Shown in pieces: positions 1-6,226 of a stretch of DNA of 8,921 nt (position 1 is its first letter; the number at the start of each line of letters is the position of its first letter). Made by a program: the position numbers and the translations under genes. The stretch lies in contig DUHF01000311.1 of assembly GCA_013331015.1 (NCBI GenBank), positions 1 to 8,921 of the forward strand, given 5' to 3'. The notes beneath the pieces were generated by a model that saw only the letters and a program-made list of their open reading frames with translations, was not told the origin of the DNA and did not search any database. Source of the DNA: Methanoregula sp. (GTDB taxonomy: Archaea; Halobacteriota; Methanomicrobia; Methanomicrobiales; Methanospirillaceae).

Positions 1-851
1 CAGAGCGGATGAAGGAAGTCATGGAGGTCCTCCCGCTTCCCGAGCCGGAACAACCCGGTGTAGTGGCGGATTTCGGGATAACGTTCTCCCGCGTCTCGTT
101 CAGGTACCCTGACAAAAAAGTGCTTTCCGATGTAAGTTTCTCGGTTGCACCCGGTGAAGTACTGGCGCTGGTCGGACCGTCAGGGTCCGGAAAGACCACC
201 ATCACGAGCCTCATCGCCCGGTTCTGGGACGTAGAGTCAGGATCCATCTGCCTTGGGGGAACCGATATCCGAAAGATCGGTACGGATAACCTCCTCTCAC
301 AGATCAGCATGGTATTCCAGGAGGTCTATCTCTTCAACGACACCATTGCAAACAACATCAGGATCGGGAAGCCGGATGCAACAGAAGAAATGATCCATGC
401 TGCAGCCCGGCTTGCACAGGCCCATGAATTTATTGAAAATCTCCCTGCCGGTTACGATACCATTGTCGGGGAGGGCGGGTCAAACTTGTCCGGCGGCGAG
501 AAGCAGCGGATCTCGATTGCCCGCGCGCTCTTGAAAGACGCCCCCATTATCCTTCTCGATGAGGCCACGGCATCACTTGATCCGGAGAACGAGGAGGCAG
601 TCCAGGAAGCTATCTCCATACTCACCCGGAACAAGACGGTTATCGTGATCGCTCACCGGCTCAACACGATCAAGGATGCGGACCGGATTGTTGTCCTTGA
701 ACACGGGAAGGTTACCGGAATGGGGAGGCATGACGAACTTCTTGCACAGAAGGGCACCTACGCCCGCATGTGGGCTGAACAGGAGAAGGCCGCCACTTGG
801 AACGTAACTTCAGGAAAGGATCAGTCAGAGATATCCGGACTGGATGCATGA
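1..851 (+). CDS. ABC exporter, C-terminal ATPase part (5' truncated)
   Basis: This is the nucleotide-binding half of a type-I ABC exporter (MsbA/MdlB-like fused TMD-NBD). The frame is open to the window edge, and the preserved start (ERMKEVMEVLP) looks like the usual linker between the last membrane helix and the ATPase, so the membrane domain lies upstream and the ATG at 9 is probably internal. Numbering from that Met: A-loop Tyr33 (FRYPD), Walker A GPSGSGKTT 56-64, Q-loop Gln104 (VFQEVYLFNDTI), signature LSGGEKQR 160-167, Walker B IILLDEA 180-186 with catalytic Glu185, D-loop SLD 189-191, H-loop His216. All catalytic residues are intact, so the ATPase should be active. Exporters of this kind work as homo- or heterodimers that move lipids, drugs or peptides; the substrate cannot be read here. 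The stop overlaps a tiny ORF (ATGCATGA). Confidence 0.95.
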   Translation, partial: ERMKEVMEVLPLPEPEQPGVVADFGITFSRVSFRYPDKKVLSDVSFSVAPGEVLALVGPSGSGKTTITSLIARFWDVESGSICLGGTDIRKIGTDNLLSQISMVFQEVYLFNDTIANNIRIGKPDATEEMIHAAARLAQAHEFIENLPAGYDTIVGEGGSNLSGGEKQRISIARALLKDAPIILLDEATASLDPENEEAVQEAISILTRNKTVIVIAHRLNTIKDADRIVVLEHGKVTGMGRHDELLAQKGTYARMWAEQEKAATWNVTSGKDQSEISGLDA

Positions 852-921
852 AAATGAACGCAGGAAATATATCCTGACAGAGAACGGGGATTTCTGGTTT
901 GTCGATACGGCACAGACCTAA
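844..921 (+). CDS. Tiny 25-aa ORF overlapping the ABC gene stop
   Basis: The ORF starts with an ATG inside the last codons of the ABC exporter gene and ends at TAA 919-921. It encodes a 25-residue peptide beginning MHENERRKYILTENGDFWF. There is no convincing Shine-Dalgarno, but the overlap with the upstream stop would allow translational coupling. It has a charged N-terminus and an aromatic middle; no family is recognised. It may be a genuine small protein, a remnant of a decayed gene, or chance. It is listed because the 166 bases between the ABC stop and the methyltransferase start are filled by this and one more tiny ORF with almost no spacing. Confidence 0.25.
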   Translation: MHENERRKYILTENGDFWFVDTAQT

Positions 922-940
922 AAAGAAACAGAGAGTTAAA

Positions 941-1015
941 ATGACGCAAACATTGGTAACACCAGATACTGCACCGGTATATGAGTACGTCCTGGGATTC
1001 TCAATTCGGGGTTAA
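941..1015 (+). CDS. Tiny 24-aa ORF directly before the methyltransferase
   Basis: This ATG-started ORF of 24 residues begins [20 protein letters not shown] and its TAA ends two bases before the methyltransferase ATG at 1018. The purine-rich stretch just upstream (agagagttaaa) is a weak Shine-Dalgarno at best. The tight stop-to-start spacing fits a leader peptide or coupled small ORF, or the surviving N-terminus of a gene whose remainder was deleted. No family is recognised. Confidence 0.25.
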   Translation: MTQTLVTPDTAPVYEYVLGFSIRG

Positions 1016-1017
1016 TC

Positions 1018-1602
1018 ATGGAAAACATATTCTGGAAAGCAGCATATTGTATCCTCTTCCTTGCCTGGTTTGGCACACGGGGATATTATGGTACAAAAGC
1101 AGTAAAGAACAAAGCAAAAGAGAAGGTGCGGCCGGGTTTTGAATTGTTCCTCGTTGGGTTGAATTTCATCGGTATGACCGTCCTGCCCCTCCTTGCAGTG
1201 TTCACGCCATTCCTTGACTCATACGCGATCCCGGTTCCTGACCCGGTACGGTTTATCTTCCTCCTCATCTTCGCGCTCAACATCTGGCTGTTTGTCCTTG
1301 CACACCGCGATCTCGGGAAGAACTGGTCGGCAATCCTTGAGATAAAAGAAGGGCACAATCTCGTGAGGGCCGGAATCTACAAACGGATCCGCCACCCGAT
1401 GTACGCCCATTTCTGGATCTGGGTGATTGCGCAGGGAATCATCCTTGCCAACGGGCTTGTCCTTGTATTCGGGGTTATTGCATGGGGACTGCTCTACTTC
1501 CTCCGGGTTCCCCGGGAAGAGGAGATGCTTCTCAAGGAGTTCGGGGACGAATACCGGAATTATATGAACGAGACCGGGCGGGTCATCCCCCGGTTCTGGT
1601 AA
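1018..1602 (+). CDS. Isoprenylcysteine carboxyl methyltransferase-family membrane methyltransferase
   Basis: This 194-aa integral membrane protein belongs to the ICMT/PEMT-like superfamily, which uses S-adenosylmethionine to methylate membrane-embedded or lipid-linked substrates. Hydrophobic segments lie at about residues 5-20, 43-62, 77-96, 131-147 and 148-162. The SAM-binding core is C-terminal: [18 protein letters not shown] with the family RHPxY motif at 125-129, then the acidic pair region EEEML 167-171 and [20 protein letters not shown] to the end. Length and motif order match short prokaryotic members. The ATG at 1018 is preceded by GGGG about 7 bases away and by the stop of a tiny ORF. 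It lies 166 bases behind the ABC exporter on the same strand and may share its transcript. Archaea lack a clear prenylcysteine substrate for most of these, so the actual substrate (lipid, quinone-like or other) is unknown. Confidence 0.88.
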   Translation: MENIFWKAAYCILFLAWFGTRGYYGTKAVKNKAKEKVRPGFELFLVGLNFIGMTVLPLLAVFTPFLDSYAIPVPDPVRFIFLLIFALNIWLFVLAHRDLGKNWSAILEIKEGHNLVRAGIYKRIRHPMYAHFWIWVIAQGIILANGLVLVFGVIAWGLLYFLRVPREEEMLLKEFGDEYRNYMNETGRVIPRFW

Positions 1603-1695
1603 TTTCCCAAGCTTGTCCCACCCGGCCAATGAGGCAAGAGTGTTCGCGATCCCTTAACCAGAATGACACATAAGGAGTAGTACAGCTGATCCGCC

Positions 1696-2259
1696 ATGGA
1701 GACCTTCACACCGCCCCGCCCGTTTGTGCCCCACGTGGGCTATCAGCAGGACCGCGACCGCTCACTCCGGGGACTGGAGCAGGAGATCCGAAATGGGACC
1801 ATCGATCCACCCATCCTTCCGCTCGTAAAGGAGTGTATCCCGATTACGCACTGTTTCACGGTCCAGTGCTGCTACGGTCACTTCGTGCACCAACTGGAGC
1901 CGGATCCTGAAAACCTCATACCCGTCACACATTATCGTGACAGGAAGGAAGAGATCGAGCCGATCCGGTACCGCATCGCCTATCTCGCACTCTGCATCGA
2001 AGATATACCGGCCGGTCATACGATGTATGCTGACCTTCAGGAGATGGCCGACCGGAACCCGGTGTTTATTCAGTTCGGGAGCGCGGACTGGTTTTCGGAA
2101 CGGATGCCCAATACCTATTGTATCCAGCTCGAACCGGAACGCATGAAAACAGAGGATAGCGGTCTCGTCACCTGGGAAGAGGCTTCACGGATCGAAGAAC
2201 TGAAGATGCCGTTCTTTACCAATGTTACAGAGATCTTGCTACGGCACCGGGTTCTGTAA
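1696..2259 (+). CDS. Hypothetical 187-aa protein with Cys cluster
   Basis: This is a soluble protein with no signal peptide or membrane segment. Its codon use resembles neighbouring real genes and no competing frame is as good. Notable parts are a Cys/His-rich stretch at about 47-63 (C47, H52, C53, C58, C59, H62), a hydrophobic strand-like YRIAYLALCIEDIP at 92-105, a tract VFIQFGSADWFSER 123-136, and TYCIQLEPERM 140-150. The order (N-terminal helix, then a Cys-rich VQCCYGHF segment, then alternating strands ending in an LEPE strand) faintly recalls the TYW3/Taw3 wybutosine methyltransferase fold, where SSCSGR occupies the corresponding place, but the diagnostic motif is absent and the assignment is not claimed. 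An in-frame TGA three codons upstream fixes ATG 1696 as the earliest start. AAGGAG at 1672-1677 is about 18 bases upstream, too far to be an ideal Shine-Dalgarno. Confidence 0.8.
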   Translation: METFTPPRPFVPHVGYQQDRDRSLRGLEQEIRNGTIDPPILPLVKECIPITHCFTVQCCYGHFVHQLEPDPENLIPVTHYRDRKEEIEPIRYRIAYLALCIEDIPAGHTMYADLQEMADRNPVFIQFGSADWFSERMPNTYCIQLEPERMKTEDSGLVTWEEASRIEELKMPFFTNVTEILLRHRVL

Positions 2260-2299
2260 GATTGAGGACTGCCATTAATCCCGGTATGTCGGCCGGAAG

Positions 2300-2337
2300 T
2301 TTTTACCTGAACTGATACCCAAGGCGCGTGTTTTTTT
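2300..2337 (+). terminator. T-tracts after the 187-aa gene
   Basis: Two runs of T on the plus strand (T5 at 2300-2304, T7 at 2331-2337) follow the stop at 2259. Archaeal transcription often ends at such T-rich tracts without a strong hairpin. The second run also falls within the candidate minus-strand small ORF (encoding Gln-Lys-Asn), so it may be incidental. Confidence 0.35.
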
Positions 2338-2458
2338 GCAGATTCCGTTGGCCAGGATCAGACACGTCCGTTTTTCGCAACCAGCGGCCGGATCCCTTCT
2401 CCGGATATCTCGTATAGTTCCCCGTCACTGGTTCCTGAGGTTCCCTGGTGTCGCTCAT
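2303..2458 (-). CDS. Candidate 51-aa basic small protein
   Basis: This minus-strand ORF runs from ATG at 2458 to TAA at 2305-2303, giving 51 residues beginning MSDTREPQEPVTGNYTRYPE. It is hydrophilic and basic, with a central GSGRWLRK and a C-terminal GYQFR. The reading looks more protein-like than the other frames over the same bases, which give Cys/Arg/Ser-rich shadow translations. An in-frame stop lies at 2485-2483, so ATG 2458 is the only usual start. No good Shine-Dalgarno is seen; an AT-rich TTTACA lies about 10 bases upstream of the start, too close for a TATA box. It is convergent with the 187-aa gene. No family is recognised. Confidence 0.4.
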   Translation of the reverse strand: MSDTREPQEPVTGNYTRYPEKGSGRWLRKTDVSDPGQRNLQKNTRLGYQFR

Positions 2459-2676
2459 ACCGATACGTGTAAATGCGCCGTGCCCTCATCCGTCTCCCCC
2501 GGCAGCACGCGGGGGATGACCGGTAATACCTGCTGAAAACGTTGGTCATATACAATGATGGTTGACAATTAGGGTGGGATAATGTTCTCCCGCACAAAAC
2601 TCGGCTTGGCAGGGATATCCTCAAGGTATTAGGCCGGCGAAAGAGAACCAAGGAGATTGAGAGCGAGGGCACAGGA

Positions 2677-2811
2677 ATGGCCCTCAGGCCACGGGAATAC
2701 CCCGGAACGCGGGACGTGTTCTTCGTTGAGGGAGATGCCTACGATGAGGGATCCGGAAAGTCATCAGTCACTGGGGGGAGACTATCGAAAGTCATGAAAC
2801 AGGAGACGTAA
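2677..2811 (+). CDS. Candidate 44-aa small ORF, possibly the end of a decayed gene
   Basis: The ATG at 2677 opens a 44-residue ORF beginning MALRPREYPGTRDVFFVEGD and ending with a basic SKVMKQET. The same frame is open back to a stop at 2563-2565 and its translation there (for example LGRDILKVLGRRKRTKEIE) also looks protein-like, but it offers no standard start codon. Either the short ATG form is real, or this is the 3' part of a degraded longer gene. GAGGG about 10 bases before the ATG is a weak ribosome site. A 100-codon minus-strand frame overlaps it, so one of the two must be a shadow. No family is recognised. Confidence 0.25.
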   Translation: MALRPREYPGTRDVFFVEGDAYDEGSGKSSVTGGRLSKVMKQET

Positions 2812-3561
2812 GATGACCGCCGGTCTTCAAAGCTTCCCCCGATGAAATCTCCGACGGAGAAAATCACACCACGGAGCCCCATGAGGGCGTAAATACCCCG
2901 TTTTGAGGGCCTAATTCGCCAAAACGAGGGACTAATTATTTGAAAATCCCGATATTGGGCCCGGATCATATGATCCGGGCACTCAGCGTGTCCCAAATAA
3001 TCCCTCAATAGCGCTAATAAAGGCTCAAAACAGAGACTCAAACGTGCTGTGGGTTGTGATGAACGGAAGAAACAGGGCTCCGGATTAGCGTTTTAACCAC
3101 TACCCGTGGAGATCACGGCATCCCTGGCACAGACTATCCATCATCATGGGGACAGGTATACCACAGAGGAATGACAGGTCCCGTCCGGTTGCATGCACCC
3201 TGCATCATTCTGAAATTATTCCATGATCCGGTTGGAAAAACAAAACACGGCCCGGTTGATCCGGATCACATGTTCAATCGGGATCATGATCGCGATGAAA
3301 AATTTTCCGGCACGGTTTGATGAAAAACATTACCACAACGTACGCTTAAAATACCAGACACTGCAAAACAACTCCTGCAAGGGGAAAAATGGAACGCCCT
3401 AAAAGGTTGCGGGCCGGGGGAGTCCGAATCAACCACCGTTCCTTCATTTTCAGGCAGGAAAAATACCGGCAGTAATCCCCCCGGTCCCATTGCTTTTACT
3501 TCCTCATTCCTGCAGTGACCCCCTGAAATGGAAACTCGTTCCGGTTGCATTCTGTGGATTT
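2812..3561. other. Gene-poor stretch
   Basis: I see no recognised gene between 2812 and the end of the TrmB-type regulator at 3562. It holds the inverted-repeat structure at 2882-3040 and several short palindromes. An 88-codon minus-strand frame starting at 3550, 12 bases past the regulator's stop, has no recognisable content, no Shine-Dalgarno and an uneven composition. A TCCGGTTGCAT 11-mer occurs at 3184-3194 and again at 3540-3550. GATCATGATC, a perfect 10-bp palindrome, lies just before 3294. The stretch may be decayed coding or mobile DNA. Confidence 0.5.
2882..3040. repeat. Nested inverted-repeat structure with central 22-bp palindrome
   Basis: The left side has three degenerate units, each opening with YGAGGG and followed by a TAAWT-type core: 2882-2903, 2904-2924 and 2925-2946. 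The right side carries inverted counterparts whose ends read CTCA at 3004-3007, 3024-3027 and 3037-3040. Exact paired blocks include ATTATTTG 2935-2942 with CAAATAAT 2994-3001, and GTTTTGAG 2900-2907 with CTCAAAAC 3024-3031. In the middle, 2959-2980 is a perfect 22-bp palindrome (GCCCGGATCAT followed by its reverse complement). Transcribed RNA or extruded DNA could fold into one long interrupted stem about 160 bases long. It could be a MITE-like element, a multi-site protein-binding region or a structured RNA; the sequence does not decide. Confidence 0.7.
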
Positions 3562-4362
3562 TTATCCGGAAACCCGTTCCGGACCCACGGGTTTCAATAG
3601 TTCAAATGGCCCGATCTCCGGCTCGGCAATGCCGATCAGTTTTCTCATCATGAAACAGAGCGTTGGCATCCTTATGACCGTTGCATTACGTTTTCCCGCA
3701 TAGGTCCCGATGGAGACGGCAACGTTTGCATCAATCAGGAAAAAACACTCCTCGTGCATGCGGTCATATTCCATCACCGTTCCGGCCGTGTGCATCTCCT
3801 CCAGGAGTGCAATGAGATCGCTGCCCATGCCCCGCACTTTCAGGCCAAGCCCGGCAAACGCCGGTTTATCTCCGGCAAGAATATCGAGGTTGATCCTCTT
3901 TGCGGCCGTTTTCAGAGAAGGGACAACCGTAAGGAGGTGACGCGGATCAAACGCCATAATGATAATCTCCTTTCGGGCGTTCCGCACTGCGGCTTTGAGC
4001 ATGATCTGGATCCCGCGTTCGCTTGAGATGGTCCAGAACGGTGACGGCAGATCGCGGGCATTGCGTTGCTCTTCAAGCTGCCGGACCAGGGCATTGACAG
4101 ATTCGCAGTACTCATCACGGATGGCATCGAAAACCCCGGTCGGTTCCTCTGTATGATAGGTTGCAGGGGATCCCTCCAGGACATGCACGAATCCCCGTGC
4201 CGCAAGCATATTCAGTACCGTGTAGATGCGCCCCTGGGGGATTTGGGCCGTCTCACCGATCTCACGTGCCGTACTCTTTCCAAGGCGCACCAGGGCAAGG
4301 TATGCCCGGGCCTCGTATTCCGTGAACCCCATGTTCCGGAGCCCGTCAACAATCTCCTGCAT
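3562..4362 (-). CDS. TrmB-family transcriptional regulator
   Basis: This 266-aa DNA-binding regulator has a TrmB-type winged helix-turn-helix at residues 1-70 (LRNMGFTEYEARAYLALVRLG; recognition helix near IPQGRIYTVLNMLAARGFV), a helical linker with EYCESVNALVRQLEEQR at about 84-100, and a C-terminal PLD-like/TrmB effector domain from about 108 (SERGIQIML, EIIIMAFDP 132-140, HEECFFLIDANVAVSIGTYAG 203-223). Family members bind sugars or other small molecules in the C-terminal half and act as repressors or activators. The ATG at 4362 is chosen because the family N-terminus begins there. A farther in-frame ATG at 4476 would add 38 atypical residues, run through the dyad operator and overlap the divergent exporter gene. 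No Shine-Dalgarno precedes 4362, which fits a leaderless or short-leader transcript. It is divergent from the MFS exporter, its likely target. Confidence 0.9.
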   Translation of the reverse strand: MQEIVDGLRNMGFTEYEARAYLALVRLGKSTAREIGETAQIPQGRIYTVLNMLAARGFVHVLEGSPATYHTEEPTGVFDAIRDEYCESVNALVRQLEEQRNARDLPSPFWTISSERGIQIMLKAAVRNARKEIIIMAFDPRHLLTVVPSLKTAAKRINLDILAGDKPAFAGLGLKVRGMGSDLIALLEEMHTAGTVMEYDRMHEECFFLIDANVAVSIGTYAGKRNATVIRMPTLCFMMRKLIGIAEPEIGPFELLKPVGPERVSG

Positions 4363-4363
4363 T

Positions 4364-4387
4364 ATTACAACTCGCTTGGGTTGTAAT
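4364..4387. promoter_or_regulatory. Dyad operator between trmB-type gene and MFS gene
   Basis: This is a perfect 8-bp inverted repeat with an 8-base spacer: ATTACAAC at 4364-4371 and GTTGTAAT at 4380-4387, a 24-bp site. It begins two bases upstream of the regulator's start codon and lies 37 bases before the exporter's ATG. Spacing between arm centres is 16 bp, suited to a dimeric winged-helix protein. It is the natural candidate binding site for the adjacent TrmB-family regulator. Confidence 0.65.
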
Positions 4388-4390
4388 GCG

Positions 4391-4397
4391 TTGAATA
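4391..4397. promoter_or_regulatory. TATA-like element serving the divergent pair
   Basis: The AT-rich TTGAATA (TATTCAA on the minus strand) sits about 30 bases before the exporter ATG at 4425 and about 30 bases before the regulator ATG at 4362, so it could act as the TATA box in either direction. The match to the archaeal consensus is modest. The dyad then lies downstream of this box for the regulator gene, and upstream of it for the exporter gene. Confidence 0.35.
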
Positions 4398-4424
4398 CCT
4401 TGTGCCGGAAGATCCTATTCCGAT

Positions 4425-5894
4425 ATGACAGAGCCAGCACCCGTTTTGGCACCGCTCGTGCCCCATAAGACCGCAATCCTGATCGTGACGCTCCTTGCCA
4501 TGTACATGGCGGTCCTCGATAGTGTCATTGTCTCGATTGCCCTCCCATCCATCACTGCATTTTACCAAACGGACATCTCCCTCACCCAGTGGACGATCAC
4601 CGGTTACCTGGTCACCATGACGGCAACCATGCTGGTCTTTTCGCGGTTGTCCGCGTACTACGGGAAGAACCTTGTCTTCCTTTCCGGGATGATTCTCTTT
4701 ACCGCCAGCTCGCTAGGCTGTGCGCTCGCGCCAACCCTTCCAGCGCTCGTTGTCCTGCGGATCGCCCAGGGACTGGGAGCCGCCATGTCGGTCTCCATCC
4801 TGATGGCGATCATCTTTGAGATCTATTCCTTCCGTGAACAGGGGAAGGTCATGGGGATTCTCGGGGCAACCGTTGCACTGGCGAGCCTGAGCGGGCCCAT
4901 CCTCGGAGGATTCCTGGTGGAACTCTGCGGCTGGCAGTCTATCTTTTTCATCAATGTGCCCATAGGCATGGTCCTGGTTGCGCTCGGGATTTCGGTAATG
5001 GATCTGAGGCACACAGAGCGCAATGGGATATTTATCATGGATTGGGCAGGTGCAGGTTTCCTTATTGCTGCCATCGTTTCGTTTATGCTGGCCCTTGGCC
5101 TTGCTGCCAGCGGGAAGATCGCGGGAATTCCGGTTGCTGCCTGTGCCGTCATCTGCTGTGCCGCAGTCATCCTGTTTGTCAGGATCGAACGGCATCATCC
5201 CGCTCCGCTGCTGGAACCGGGGATCTTTACCCGGCCGAATTTTGTCGTGCCCCTGCTGGGCATGTGCCTCTTCTTTTCAGCGGTCATGATCCTGTACATC
5301 ACCCTGCCGATCTATCTTGAAGGGGTCCTCGGATTCAGCCCGTCCCGGGTCGGATGGTTCTTTGTGCTGATGGCCGCAATCCTTGTTGTCGGTTCGCCGC
5401 TTGTAGGCCGGGCCTATGACTGTTCCGTGAGGAAACGTTACACACCGGCCGGACTCCTTATCGCTGCAGCGGGGTTCTTCCTCTTTGCCGTCTCCTGCGG
5501 CACACCGGATCCCACGATCCTGACGGCTTCCGTGGTTATCATCGCAATAGGGTTTACCCTAATCCAGAGCCCGGTCAACACCGAGATCATGCGGGGACTT
5601 CCCGCAGAAAAATCGGCTGTGGCATCCGGGCTCAACAGTGCCGGGCGGCACTTTGCCATGGCATGTGGGGCATCGGTTGCCGCGCTCATCTATGCCCATG
5701 TACTTCACGCTGCCGGGAACTACGGCAGCCTTACCGGGGCGGATCCTCAGGTCCTGGCCGGCGCAACGTTTCTTGCACTCGCCATAGCCGGAATTTTCTG
5801 CAGTGCAGGAGCTCTCCTGCAGATTATCGGAAAAAAAGAGACCGTGACAACGGGTCGCGGGAAATCAAAACTCCCGCGGGAGAGCAGGGAGTGA
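4425..5894 (+). CDS. MFS multidrug-type exporter, DHA2 (14-TM) family
   Basis: This 489-aa membrane transporter has the length expected of proton-driven drug:H+ antiporter-2 proteins. Motif D1 LDSVIVSIALP is at 31-41 in TM1, a motif A-like RLSAYYGKNLVFLSG at 74-88, motif B RIAQGLGAAM at 112-121, antiporter motif C GPILGGFL at 157-164 in TM5, and a late SGLNSAGRHFAMACGASV at 401-418 matching the conserved TM13 region of DHA2 members. Hydrophobic segments cover most of the length. The C-terminus is a short basic tail (about 470-489). The exporter probably removes a toxic or surplus compound; the substrate is unknown. No clear Shine-Dalgarno precedes ATG 4425, and the TATA-like element about 30 bases upstream fits a very short leader. 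The adjacent divergent TrmB-family regulator and shared dyad suggest ligand-responsive expression. Confidence 0.93.
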   Translation: MTEPAPVLAPLVPHKTAILIVTLLAMYMAVLDSVIVSIALPSITAFYQTDISLTQWTITGYLVTMTATMLVFSRLSAYYGKNLVFLSGMILFTASSLGCALAPTLPALVVLRIAQGLGAAMSVSILMAIIFEIYSFREQGKVMGILGATVALASLSGPILGGFLVELCGWQSIFFINVPIGMVLVALGISVMDLRHTERNGIFIMDWAGAGFLIAAIVSFMLALGLAASGKIAGIPVAACAVICCAAVILFVRIERHHPAPLLEPGIFTRPNFVVPLLGMCLFFSAVMILYITLPIYLEGVLGFSPSRVGWFFVLMAAILVVGSPLVGRAYDCSVRKRYTPAGLLIAAAGFFLFAVSCGTPDPTILTASVVIIAIGFTLIQSPVNTEIMRGLPAEKSAVASGLNSAGRHFAMACGASVAALIYAHVLHAAGNYGSLTGADPQVLAGATFLALAIAGIFCSAGALLQIIGKKETVTTGRGKSKLPRESRE

Positions 5895-5899
5895 AGTGA

Positions 5900-5915
5900 C
5901 CCGGGTTTCCCCGGG
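5900..5915 (+). terminator. Short GC hairpin after the MFS gene
   Basis: CCCGGG at 5900-5905 pairs with CCCGGG at 5910-5915 over a TTTC loop, starting 6 bases after the exporter stop. There is no T-run behind it, so its role in termination is uncertain. Confidence 0.3.
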
Positions 5916-5964
5916 GGTTCCCGCTATGGCCAGAATGGTGTGTTCATCATCCGGATGGGACTCA

Positions 5965-5990
5965 CCGTTTTTCTCCGGTCATGAAAACGG
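5965..5990. terminator. Hairpin between convergent genes
   Basis: CCGTTTT at 5965-5971 and AAAACGG at 5984-5990 form a perfect 7-bp stem around a 12-base loop, midway between the ends of the MFS gene and the minus-strand mini-protein gene. A symmetric stem with A/T on the inner side could serve as a terminator for both strands. Confidence 0.35.
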
Positions 5991-6001
5991 CACCTGGTTA
6001 T

Positions 6002-6172
6002 TCAGGCAGGGTTGACCTCCCCTTTATCAGTCTCCTCAATGAGATGATGAAGATGCTCATCGAGATTCTTCAGGTGCGATGTGAGTTCTTCAAGGTCACG
6101 GCCGACATGTTCGATATCGGCATGGACATGCTTGAGCTCTTCAGAGATGTGGCTTTTCAATTCATTGTTCAT
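6002..6172 (-). CDS. His-rich coiled-coil mini-protein, 56 aa
   Basis: The ATG at 6172 is preceded on the minus strand by AAAGGAG (6187-6181) with 8 bases between, the best Shine-Dalgarno in this part of the window, so it is preferred over an in-frame ATG at 6226 that would add 18 residues. The 56-aa product starts MNNELKSHISEELKHV and is almost wholly helical. Residues 9, 13, 16, 20, 23, 27, 30, 34, 37, 41 and 44 are I, L, V, I, V, L, L, L, L, L, L: an unbroken 3-4 heptad pattern, so an oligomeric coiled coil is very likely. There are eight His (8, 15, 17, 22, 33, 40, 42, 43), and 8/15/22 and 33/40 recur every seven residues on one face. No membrane segment or Cys. The family is unknown. Metal binding is a guess from the His pattern and the nearby iron genes. 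Confidence 0.75.
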   Translation of the reverse strand: MNNELKSHISEELKHVHADIEHVGRDLEELTSHLKNLDEHLHHLIEETDKGEVNPA

Positions 6173-6180
6173 GCATTCTT

Positions 6181-6187
6181 CTCCTTT
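6181..6187 (-). promoter_or_regulatory. Shine-Dalgarno fixing the mini-protein start
   Basis: AAAGGAG on the minus strand, 8 bases before ATG 6172. It selects the 56-aa start over the upstream in-frame ATG at 6226. Confidence 0.75.
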
Positions 6188-6226
6188 GAACGTACGTGAT
6201 CGCATGGGCCGGTTCGGCCGGATCAA

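Noticed and set aside
1219..1629. 136-codon minus-strand frame opposite the methyltransferase
   Set aside because: Antisense shadow of a clear RHPxY-family gene; rich in Pro/Asp/Glu as expected from reversed GC-rich codons.
2882..2946. CRISPR array
   Set aside because: The three ~21-bp units are contiguous and degenerate, with no unique spacers between identical repeats and no cas genes nearby.
2739..3041. 100-codon minus-strand frame
   Set aside because: It crosses the inverted-repeat structure and central palindrome, has AT-rich mixed third positions in its first half, and has no recognisable content.
3284..3550. 88-codon minus-strand frame starting 12 bases after the TrmB-type gene stop
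   Set aside because: The spacing is suggestive of an operon, but there is no Shine-Dalgarno, the composition is erratic (Gly/Pro/Ser/Cys runs) and no family is recognised.
4363..4476. N-terminal 38-residue extension of the TrmB-type regulator (ATG 4476)
   Set aside because: It would overlap the start of the exporter gene and run through the dyad operator; the family N-terminus begins at the ATG at 4362.
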